A stretch of 64,000 nt of DNA from Polaribacter sp. SA4-12. Lineage in GTDB: Bacteria; Bacteroidota; Bacteroidia; Flavobacteriales; Flavobacteriaceae. Made by a program: the position numbers and the translations under genes. Below are positions 53,804 through 61,206 of this stretch, in pieces. The stretch lies in contig NZ_CP019334.1 of the NCBI RefSeq assembly GCF_002163675.1, positions 2,647,501 to 2,711,500 on the forward strand. The letters are read 5' to 3'. The stretch's first letter is position 1. Every line of letters begins with the position of its first letter. The notes under the pieces are model-generated. The model made no database searches. It was not told the origin of the DNA and saw nothing but the letters and a program-made list of their open reading frames with translations.

Positions 53804-56029
53804 TTATTTTTCTATTAAAGTAAAATCTAAATGCTTTCTTTCTAAATCTGTATTTTTAACTTTTACTTTAACATCATCTCCTAATTGATATAGCTTCTTA
53901 GAAGATTGACCAACAATAGCATATTGTTTTTCATCAAAAACATAATAATCACTTTTTATGTCTCTAATTCTAACCATTCCTTCACATTTATTAGAAGAAA
54001 TTTCTACATAAATTCCCCATTCTGTAACTCCTGTTATTACACCTTCAAATTCTTCATCTTTATGATCTTGCATGTATTTAATTTGCATGTACTTAATTGA
54101 TGATCTTTCTGCTTTAGAAGCTAATTCTTCTCTATTTGAAGAATGTTTACACTTTTCTTCATAAGGAAGTGCTTTAGGTGCGTCTCCGCCATCTAAATAA
54201 TATTGAAGCAATCTATGTGTCATTACATCTGGATAACGTCTAATAGGTGACGTAAAATGACTATAATAATCAAAAGCTAAACCATAATGACCAATATTTT
54301 GAGTCGTATATTTTGCTTTAGACATTGTTCTAATCGTTAGAGTTTCAATCATATTAGATTCTGCTTTACCATGAACATCACTTAACAACTTATTTAAAGA
54401 ATCTGAAGTAGACTCTTTTGTATCCGTATTAATTTTATATCCAAATTTACTAATCATGTTTTGTAAAGAAGCTAATTTTTCAACATCTGGTTCATCATGA
54501 ATTCTATAAATAAACGTTCTGTTTGTTGCTTTTCCTTTAGAAAAACCAATGTATTCAGCAACTTTTCTATTTGCTAATAACATAAATTCTTCAATTAATT
54601 TATTAGCATCTTTAGATTCCTTAAAGAAAACACCAACTGGGTTTGCTTCTTCATCTAAATTAAACTTTACCTCTACTCTATCAAAAGAAATTGCGCCATC
54701 TTTCATTCTTTTTTTACGAAGAATTTTAGCCAATTCATCTAATTTTAAAGTAGCTTCTACAATTTCTGGAGTTACTGTGTATTCTTTATCGATAATAGAA
54801 ATATCCTCTGGCATTACGTAAGGCTGAACATCATCAGATAATTTTACGTTTTCTATAATAGATTGTGCTTCTTCATATGCAAAACGTTGATCTGAATAGG
54901 TTACAGTTCTACCAAACCATTGGTTTACAAGTTGTGCTTTTTCATTCAATTCAAACACAGCAGAAAAAGTTAATTTTTCTTCATTTGGTCTTAAAGAACA
55001 AACTCCGTTACTTAACATTTCTGGTAACATTGGTACTACTCTATCTACTAAATAAACAGATGTTGCTCTTTTATAAGCTTCATCATCTAAAATAGTTTTA
55101 GGTTCTAAATAATGCGAAACATCTGCAATATGAATTCCTATTTCGTAATTCCCATTTTCTAATTTTGTAAATGATAAAGCATCATCAAAATCTTTTGCAT
55201 CTTTTGGATCTATCGTAAAAGTTAAATCTTTACGCATATCTCTACGCTTAGAAATTTCTTTTTCTGTAATTTCTATTGATAAATTTTCAGCTTCTTTTTC
55301 TACTTCTGGATCAAACTCAAAAGGCAAATCATATTCTAATAAAATAGAATGCATTTCTGTATTATGATCTCCTGGTTTACCTAAAACTGTAGTAATTTTT
55401 CCGAATGGATTTTTAGAATTTTTAGGCCAATCCAATAATTTTGCTTGTACTTTATCTCCATCTACTGCCCCATTCATTTTGCTTTCAGAAACAAAAATAT
55501 CTGCGTACATTTTATTACTATCAGGAACTACAAAACCGAAATTTTTATTCTTATTCTTTTGTAAAACACCTACAAATTCTGTTTTTGCACGCTCAATAAT
55601 TTCAACAACATCTGCTTCATATTTATTTCCACTACGTTTTTTATAAACGTATGCTTTTACAGTATCGTTATGTAAACCTTTACCAAGATTAACATTCGGA
55701 ATAAAAATATCATCTTCATAATCATCAGAAACAAAATATCCATTTCCTGTAGATGTGACATCTAATACACCAATAGCGTATTTTTTATCAACATTTACTT
55801 GAAACTTACCTGTTGCTACTTCTTTAATTTGTTTTGTTGCAGCTAATTCTGCTAATTTCTTTACTATTTGTGTTTTACCATCAGTATCAGAAATCTTTAA
55901 TTTTGCAGCAATTTGTTTATGGTTAAAACTTTTTTCGCTGTCTTCTTTTAAAACTCTAAATATATTTCTAGTTAAGTCTTTTACAACATTCCCTTTCTTT
56001 TTATATATTTTTTTCTTCTTTTTTGTCAT
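53804..56029 (-). CDS. rnr: Ribonuclease R
   Basis: 741 residues: N-terminal winged-helix region (KSFNHKQIAAKLKISD), cold-shock OB folds (about 75-225), RNB catalytic domain with TFTIDPKDAKDFDDALSF (metal-binding Asp cluster) and YSHFTSPIRRYPDVMTHRLL, and a C-terminal S1 domain (EFEGVITGVTEWGIYVEIS). A 3'-5' exoribonuclease that degrades structured RNA. The Lys-rich start MTKKKKKIYKKKGN is as expected for the family. Confidence 0.95.
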   Translation of the reverse strand: MTKKKKKIYKKKGNVVKDLTRNIFRVLKEDSEKSFNHKQIAAKLKISDTDGKTQIVKKLAELAATKQIKEVATGKFQVNVDKKYAIGVLDVTSTGNGYFVSDDYEDDIFIPNVNLGKGLHNDTVKAYVYKKRSGNKYEADVVEIIERAKTEFVGVLQKNKNKNFGFVVPDSNKMYADIFVSESKMNGAVDGDKVQAKLLDWPKNSKNPFGKITTVLGKPGDHNTEMHSILLEYDLPFEFDPEVEKEAENLSIEITEKEISKRRDMRKDLTFTIDPKDAKDFDDALSFTKLENGNYEIGIHIADVSHYLEPKTILDDEAYKRATSVYLVDRVVPMLPEMLSNGVCSLRPNEEKLTFSAVFELNEKAQLVNQWFGRTVTYSDQRFAYEEAQSIIENVKLSDDVQPYVMPEDISIIDKEYTVTPEIVEATLKLDELAKILRKKRMKDGAISFDRVEVKFNLDEEANPVGVFFKESKDANKLIEEFMLLANRKVAEYIGFSKGKATNRTFIYRIHDEPDVEKLASLQNMISKFGYKINTDTKESTSDSLNKLLSDVHGKAESNMIETLTIRTMSKAKYTTQNIGHYGLAFDYYSHFTSPIRRYPDVMTHRLLQYYLDGGDAPKALPYEEKCKHSSNREELASKAERSSIKYMQIKYMQDHKDEEFEGVITGVTEWGIYVEISSNKCEGMVRIRDIKSDYYVFDEKQYAIVGQSSKKLYQLGDDVKVKVKNTDLERKHLDFTLIEK

Positions 56030-56142
56030 TAATTCTTACTTCTTATTATATGATACCAATTTACAATTATTTACTGTGATAGTCTATTAAATTATAGTTA
56101 TCAATCTATTATTGTATTTTGGCTTTACTTTAATTATTATTT

Positions 56143-57051
56143 ATGTCTAACTCTTGGTTTATAATTGCAAATCCTACTTCTGGAAATCGGAAATTTTCTA
56201 TACAGTGGGAGGAAATTCAACAATTACTAAACAATAAGAATTTAGACTATTCTTTTGCTTTTACACAATTTTCTAAACACGAAATTGAATTGGTTGATAC
56301 CGCAATTAAACAAGGTTTTAGAAATATTATTTCGGTTGGTGGAGATGGTACACTACATCATGTAGTTAACGGAATAATGCTGCAAAGGTATGTAAAAACT
56401 TCTGATATAACTATTGCAGTGATTCCACAAGGAACAGGAAACGATTGGATTAAAACATATAACATACCAAATGATGTTGAAAAATCGATAGAAATCATCG
56501 CCCAAAAGAAAATAATTTTACAAGATATTGGTGTTTTAGAAACTGCGGATAAAAGTATTTCTTATTTTAATAATGTAGCTGGTTTAGGATATGATGGCTA
56601 CATTGTTAATAAGTTGAAAACATTAAAACGTTTTGGATCTATTGCTTATTTATTAAGTGGGTTGGCTGGTTTATTATTCTATAAAAAAACAATTTTTAAA
56701 GTTATTTTTGATGATAAAATAATAGAAACGAACTGTTTAATGACACTTTTCGGAATATGTAAATTCTCTGGAGGTGGAATGCAGTTTACAAAAGATGTAA
56801 ATTCTTCTGATGGATTTTTTGATATTACAATTGCTAAAAACTTAACTATTTTCGATTTAATTTTTAATATTAAAAAACTTTATAACGGTACTATTGTGCA
56901 TCATAAAAAAATTGAAACGTATAAAACCAAAGAAATAAGGGTAATTCCACAAACTTCAAAACCTTTTATTCAAGCAGATGGTGAATTGATTGGAACAGGA
57001 AAAGTGAATGTTAAAATTATTGAAAAGGCTGTGAATTTTGTTGTGAATTAA
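56143..57051 (+). CDS. Diacylglycerol/lipid kinase family protein (YegS-like)
   Basis: 302 residues. ANPTSGNRKF at the N-terminus, the nucleotide motif ISVGGDGTLHHVVNGI, then VIPQGTGNDWIKTYNIP, and GGGMQFTKDVNSSDGFFDI with a late KPFIQADGEL. These are the DAGK catalytic blocks. It phosphorylates a lipid (diacylglycerol or related) at the inner membrane. Divergent from rnr. It borders the candidate origin gap. Confidence 0.9.
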   Translation: MSNSWFIIANPTSGNRKFSIQWEEIQQLLNNKNLDYSFAFTQFSKHEIELVDTAIKQGFRNIISVGGDGTLHHVVNGIMLQRYVKTSDITIAVIPQGTGNDWIKTYNIPNDVEKSIEIIAQKKIILQDIGVLETADKSISYFNNVAGLGYDGYIVNKLKTLKRFGSIAYLLSGLAGLLFYKKTIFKVIFDDKIIETNCLMTLFGICKFSGGGMQFTKDVNSSDGFFDITIAKNLTIFDLIFNIKKLYNGTIVHHKKIETYKTKEIRVIPQTSKPFIQADGELIGTGKVNVKIIEKAVNFVVN

Positions 57052-57058
57052 ATCATAG

Positions 57059-57078
57059 ATCCCGTTTTTCAACGGGAT
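57059..57078. repeat. Hairpin ATCCCGTT-TTTC-AACGGGAT after the lipid kinase
   Basis: A perfect 8-bp stem with the same TTTC loop as the hairpin at 53744-53763; likely the same repeat family. No strong T-run follows, so terminator use is uncertain. Confidence 0.6.
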
Positions 57079-57213
57079 TAATTCAACTTACTAATTTTAT
57101 ACATCACTTCGTGATTTTAAAATTAGAGTTTCATTAAGTTAAAGAAATCTTAAAATTTGTGTAACGTTTGTTAAAATGAAGCGTCTTTATAATAAGAACA
57201 CCTAATTATTAAG

Positions 57214-57387
57214 ATGAAAAATCTACATAAAGTTATTATTTTATTCGCTTTTATATTTGTTGCAGGCATTTTTGTTACTGTAATGACTGTAAATACTTCT
57301 TTGAATAAAACAATAAATACTAACGAAACTGTAGATATTCAAAAAGACACCTTGTATCTTTTACAAGCTGAAAAGAAAACAGTTTAA
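57214..57387 (+). CDS. Small membrane-anchored or secreted protein, 57 aa
   Basis: ATG 57214: MKNLHKVIILFAFIFVAGIF, then VTVMTVNTSLNKTINTNETV and a polar end (DIQKDTLYLLQAEKKTV). One hydrophobic helix (6-26) with a Lys before it, then a soluble tail, so a signal anchor is likely. It is the only plausible gene in the 1.15-kb gap between the lipid kinase and rpiB. No family recognised. Confidence 0.55.
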   Translation: MKNLHKVIILFAFIFVAGIFVTVMTVNTSLNKTINTNETVDIQKDTLYLLQAEKKTV

Positions 57388-57639
57388 ATTCTATTTTTTT
57401 TTAACGTATCCTCTACCCGATTCTATTTTTCGGTAAAAAAACTGTGTTTAAAATTTAATTTTTGAATTCTTTAAATAAGATATATTTAAAAGATTTAATT
57501 TAGAGCTGAATGTCAAAGTATCTAAATTTTCTAAAAACGTTTTATATAGTCTCTAGTAAAGTCATAATTTGTTTCGTTTTTAATAAATTTCTTAAGTATT
57601 GTATTTTAAAAAATTTAAATAAACTTTAAAGGAATCTTC

Positions 57640-58164
57640 ATTTCAATCTATTTTCATTTTTTGAATTTTAACCTTTTCAACAGTTATCAACATTCTATAT
57701 TATAATTATATTTTCTTTTTAAATTTAAAAAAAACAATGATGGTTATAATAGTGTGTGAATAGCTACTATAAAAAAAACTCTTTTTATTTTTTAATATGA
57801 GTTATTAAAAACCATCTACATTTTGTTAGCTACTTAAAGTATTAAAAATCAATATAATTTTAGAGTTGTTAACAATAGTTATAAACAGTAATTAACCGAA
57901 AAATCTTAATAGTTAACAACGTAATCTCTGTAAACAAAACGTTAATTTTATGTTGATAAACTTTTATCAAAAACTCATAAAAAAAGTTGTGTATGTCATA
58001 GTGCTCGCTGTATTGTAATAATTTATTTAATCACCAAATTTACTTGTAAAACTTTACCGATAGTTCTTAACATTTAGGTAACATAGCTAAAGAGTTAAAA
58101 ATTAATAAGTTATTAAAAAACCCAAAATTTAAGATGTTTATAACTGTTGATAACCGTTAATAAC
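57640..58164. other. Candidate chromosomal replication origin (DnaA-box cluster)
   Basis: Noncoding, very AT-rich. GTTATCAACA at 57683-57692 (+) and 58145-58154 (-); GTTATAAACA at 57878-57887 (+) and 58135-58144 (-); TTTATCAACA at 57951-57960 (-); GTTATTAACG at 58155-58164 (-). The last three minus-strand units are tandem. These 9-mers (TTATCAACA, TTATAAACA) resemble the DnaA box TTATCCACA. The remaining part of the gap (57388-57640) is AT-rich with homopolymer runs, as an unwinding element would be. Confidence 0.5.
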
Positions 58165-58166
58165 TG

Positions 58167-58174
58167 TATTTTTG
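58167..58174 (+). promoter_or_regulatory. -7 element of the rpiB promoter
   Basis: TATTTTTG matches TAnnTTTG exactly; a TTG at 58147-58149 with 17-bp spacing is a possible -33 and lies within the DnaA-box-like repeats. Confidence 0.5.
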
Positions 58175-58204
58175 TGACGACAACTAAATTAAAATCAATC
58201 TATT

Positions 58205-58639
58205 ATGACAATTGCAATTGGAAACGATCACGCAGGTACAGAATACAAATTCGAAATTATAAAACATTTAGAAGAAAAAGGATATAAAGTTCTAAATTTT
58301 GGAACTGATACAAATGATTCTATGGATTACCCTGATGCAATTCATCCAACAGCAGATGCTGTAGAAAGTGGTAAAGCAGCACTAGGTGTTATTCTTTGCG
58401 GTTCTGGTAATGGAGCTCAAATGACAGCTAATAAGCACCAAGGTATTAGAGCTGCACTTTGTTGGAATAATGAATTGGTTGCATTAACAAGACAACATAA
58501 TAATGCAAACGTTTTAACGATTCCTGCACGTTTTGTTTCTTTACAACAAGCTATTGGTTTTGTAGATATTTTTCTTGCTACAGAATTTGAAGGTGGAAGA
58601 CATGGAACAAGAGTAAATAAAATTTCTTGTGCTGGATAA
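58205..58639 (+). CDS. rpiB: Ribose-5-phosphate isomerase B
   Basis: 144 residues. IAIGNDHAGTEYKFEI at the N-terminus (Asp/His pair), DYPDAIHPTADAVESG, GVILCGSGNGAQMTANKHQG with the catalytic Cys, and CWNNELVALTRQHNNANVLT, then GGRHGTRVNKI. It interconverts ribose 5-phosphate and ribulose 5-phosphate in the pentose phosphate pathway. The first gene to the right of the candidate origin. Confidence 0.95.
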   Translation: MTIAIGNDHAGTEYKFEIIKHLEEKGYKVLNFGTDTNDSMDYPDAIHPTADAVESGKAALGVILCGSGNGAQMTANKHQGIRAALCWNNELVALTRQHNNANVLTIPARFVSLQQAIGFVDIFLATEFEGGRHGTRVNKISCAG

Positions 58640-58673
58640 TTTTTATTCGACACAAAATCCTTAAAAATAATTT

Positions 58674-58745
58674 TCACTCAAATTGATAAATAGCTATTGT
58701 CAGTTTGAGTGATTTCGATTTTTTTAGCGAAATTGTATCGAGAAT
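58674..58745. repeat. Interspersed repeat (TTCACTCAAATTGA … GTATCGAGAAT)
   Basis: TTCACTCAAATTGA and its near inverse TCAGTTTGAGTGA form a hairpin. The segment 58698-58745 (starts TGTCAGTTTGAGTGA, ends ATTGTATCGAGAAT) is homologous to the minus strand of 32296-32348. Confidence 0.7.
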
Positions 58746-58759
58746 ATTTAGAATTAAAA

Positions 58760-59203
58760 ATGATGAATTTTCAAATTAAAACTTTCGAAGAATTAAACAC
58801 AACAGAACTCTATAATATATTACAATTACGATCTGAAGTTTTTGTGGTAGAGCAAGATTGTGTGTATCAAGATGTAGATTTTAAAGATCAAAAATCGTTA
58901 CATGTTATTGGTACTAAAAATGATAAAATAGTTGCGTATACACGAATTTTTAAACCAGGAGATTATTTTGATAACGCAAGTATTGGTAGAGTAGTAGTTG
59001 CAGCTTCAGAAAGAAAGTATGGTTTTGGTCACGATTTAATGAAAGCTTCTATTAAAGCTGTCAAAACGTATTTTAAAGTTGATGAAATTACAATCTCTGC
59101 TCAAAAATATTTAAAAAAATTCTATGAAACGCATCATTTTATTCAAGTAGGAGAGGAGTACTTAGAAGATGGAATTCCTCATATTAGAATGGATTTAGAA
59201 TAA
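58760..59203 (+). CDS. GNAT N-acetyltransferase (ElaA type)
   Basis: About 147 residues from ATG 58760 (MMNFQIKTFEELNTTEL; 58763 possible). LYNILQLRSEVFVVEQDCVY with the QDVDF motif and SIGRVVVAASERKYGFGHDL (acetyl-CoA loop, R/Q-x-x-G/A variant) are ElaA-like. Acceptor unknown. The membrane-protein gene starts 2 bp after its stop. Confidence 0.85.
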   Translation: MMNFQIKTFEELNTTELYNILQLRSEVFVVEQDCVYQDVDFKDQKSLHVIGTKNDKIVAYTRIFKPGDYFDNASIGRVVVAASERKYGFGHDLMKASIKAVKTYFKVDEITISAQKYLKKFYETHHFIQVGEEYLEDGIPHIRMDLE

Positions 59204-59205
59204 AT

Positions 59206-59505
59206 TTGAAACTACCTTTTAAAAATATAGACAGAAATAAAAAGATTGCAATTATTGTAGTTTTATTATTCTTTATTTTTATATTAACTGGAAAATTATC
59301 AGAATTTTATAGAGGAGCTTGGATTTATGATTATGAAAAATCAGTATCGTTATTTATTTCACTAGGAGTAATAATTATTGCTTCAGTAGTAAATACACTG
59401 TTTTTAATAACTAAATATAAATCAAACTTAAAGAAAAATATATTTTGGATTTTTATTTCTGCAATTCCAATTTTATATATTCTTATGATGATTTTTTTAA
59501 TGTAA
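59206..59505 (+). CDS. Three-helix membrane protein, unknown
   Basis: 99 residues, helices at about 13-29 (IAIIVVLLFFIFILTG), 45-67 (SLFISLGVIIIASVVNTLFLI) and 79-98 (IFWIFISAIPILYILMMIFL), with a basic N-terminus. Start is a TTG at 59206, 2 bp after the GNAT stop; the same bases also spell a TAAATTTG, so this could instead be a -7 box, but no other start is near. Function unknown. Confidence 0.6.
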   Translation: MKLPFKNIDRNKKIAIIVVLLFFIFILTGKLSEFYRGAWIYDYEKSVSLFISLGVIIIASVVNTLFLITKYKSNLKKNIFWIFISAIPILYILMMIFLM

Positions 59506-59516
59506 AAAGATAAAAA

Positions 59517-59630
59517 TTAATCTTTATCGCTCTTTTTAGTCATTTTATATATTAAATACCCAAAACCAACTACAAAGTGTAAAATGATTACTGCAGCTAC
59601 TATATATAAAGTTGTATTAGAATTACCCAT
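59517..59630 (-). CDS. Single-helix membrane protein, 37 aa
   Basis: From ATG 59630 on the minus strand: MGNSNTTLYIVAAVIILHFV, then VGFGYLIYKMTKKSDKD. One membrane helix with a basic cytoplasmic end. Convergent with the three-helix protein gene (12 bp between stops). It looks like a type of tiny flavobacterial membrane protein. Function unknown. Confidence 0.6.
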   Translation of the reverse strand: MGNSNTTLYIVAAVIILHFVVGFGYLIYKMTKKSDKD

Positions 59631-59713
59631 ACAGCAAAATTAGAAAGATAAATTTTCTTTTTTTGTGATAAATGTTACATTTCTTGATAAATTAAAATTT
59701 CTAAATTTTAAGA

Positions 59714-60598
59714 TTATTTAGACCTAAATATTTTCTTCTTAAAAATAGAAAAAGCACCGACAATTGCAAGAGCAATTACTTTCCAAAATTTTAAAATTAT
59801 AACAAAGAAACCAGCTTTTGCTAAAAGTTTTCCGGCAATTAAACCTCCAATACCATAAGCAGCAACAGTATCAATATCTGGGTTAAAATCAGCGTATTTA
59901 TTACCTTCAGTAAAATGTACACTGCTTAAAATTTCATTTACATCATTTTTAAAAACAGGTAAAACATCTATGGTTCCAATAGCATTTAAATTTAAGTAAC
60001 CTTCTCTTCCTAAAACTCTAATATTGTAATTTAAAGTATTTATTTCTTCACCTTCAAATTTTATTTCTTTAGCCCAATGTAACTTTTTTTCAGCTTCATC
60101 ATAGTAAGGTTTAGAAGCCCAACCTACAAGATCCATTGTTGGATACCCTAATTTTTTTCGTTCATCATTATCAGCATTTGTACCTTCTTGCATTTCTTCT
60201 AAAAGCTCATCATAATCTAAATCTTTAGCATCATCATCTTCAATATAACCTTCTTCTGAGTAGGTAACTTCTACAGCATATGTAAAGTTTTCACTTAAAG
60301 GGTTTGTATCTTTTGGAAATAAAAGCCCTAAAACTTCAGACGGAGGATTTCCCCATAATTCAGTTAAAACATAATTACTTTGTTTAGCATTTAAAAACTT
60401 ATAATTATCAGGTACATCAACTTCTGCTATTCCATCCTGAATTGAGATTTTTCCATATTCATAAGTAAAATAATTATTAATACTGTCTATTTTTTGTTGA
60501 AGTACTTCTAGTTCTTCACTTGTATATTCTTCTGAGTATTCTTGTGCAAAAGTAAAAGTTAACACAAAACTTAATAGCAATGTAAATGTAGTTTTCAT
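59714..60598 (-). CDS. DUF2167 family membrane protein
   Basis: 294 residues with a signal peptide (…LLLSFVLTFTFAQ), an acidic, beta-rich domain and a C-terminal membrane helix pair (FFVIILKFWKVIALAIVGAF) ending in Lys/Arg. ISIQDGIAEVDVPDNYKFLN and ELWGNPPSEVLGLLFPKDT match DUF2167. The protein is anchored in the inner membrane with a periplasmic domain. Role unknown. Monocistronic. Confidence 0.88.
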   Translation of the reverse strand: MKTTFTLLLSFVLTFTFAQEYSEEYTSEELEVLQQKIDSINNYFTYEYGKISIQDGIAEVDVPDNYKFLNAKQSNYVLTELWGNPPSEVLGLLFPKDTNPLSENFTYAVEVTYSEEGYIEDDDAKDLDYDELLEEMQEGTNADNDERKKLGYPTMDLVGWASKPYYDEAEKKLHWAKEIKFEGEEINTLNYNIRVLGREGYLNLNAIGTIDVLPVFKNDVNEILSSVHFTEGNKYADFNPDIDTVAAYGIGGLIAGKLLAKAGFFVIILKFWKVIALAIVGAFSIFKKKIFRSK

Positions 60599-60631
60599 AG
60601 TTTTTTTTATAGCAATTATAATAATATTTTT

Positions 60632-61195
60632 TTAAAAATTAGTTACTTCTTTAACTCCTTCAATCTCTAAATTACCTAATTCTATTTCTCCAATTCTAAC
60701 ACGAATTAAACGTAATGTTGGAAAACCAACAGCAGCAGTCATTTTTCTAACTTGTCTAAATTTTCCTTCTCTAATAACGATAGAAACCCAACTTGTAGGT
60801 CCATGTCTTTCGTCTCTAATTTTCATACTTCTTAACGGAAATTTAGGATCTTCAATTGAAAAAGATTTCCCTGGTTTTGTAATATATTTTTCTCCTTTAA
60901 TACCTATTTCTAAACCTGTTTTAAGCTTTTCTATGGCTTCTTCTGTAATAACTCCATCAACTTGTACGTAATATTCTTTTTCGTATTTATGAGATCTAAT
61001 TTCTGCAGAAACTTTACCATCGGTTGTTAATAAAAGTAATCCTTCAGAGGGTACATCTAAACGACCTATTGCCATTGTACCTTCAGGAAAATCATATAAA
61101 TCGCCTAATAATTTTTTCTTCCGCTTTGCGGGATTTACAAACTGAGAAATCATTCCCCAAGGTTTGTTTATTATAAAATGTTGGTGTTTTTTCAT
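60632..61195 (-). CDS. 23S rRNA pseudouridine synthase, RluE/RsuA family
   Basis: 187 residues. The catalytic motif is MAIGRLDVPSEGLLLLTTDG (Asp in GRLD), followed by KEYYVQVDG and EGKFRQVRKMTAAVGFPTL (conserved RQxRRM-like box). It lacks an S4 domain, like RluE. It isomerises a uridine in 23S rRNA; the precise site cannot be fixed here. It starts 11 bp after the LRR gene stop on the same strand. Confidence 0.88.
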   Translation of the reverse strand: MKKHQHFIINKPWGMISQFVNPAKRKKKLLGDLYDFPEGTMAIGRLDVPSEGLLLLTTDGKVSAEIRSHKYEKEYYVQVDGVITEEAIEKLKTGLEIGIKGEKYITKPGKSFSIEDPKFPLRSMKIRDERHGPTSWVSIVIREGKFRQVRKMTAAVGFPTLRLIRVRIGEIELGNLEIEGVKEVTNF

Positions 61196-61206
61196 TTATA
61201 TATTTC

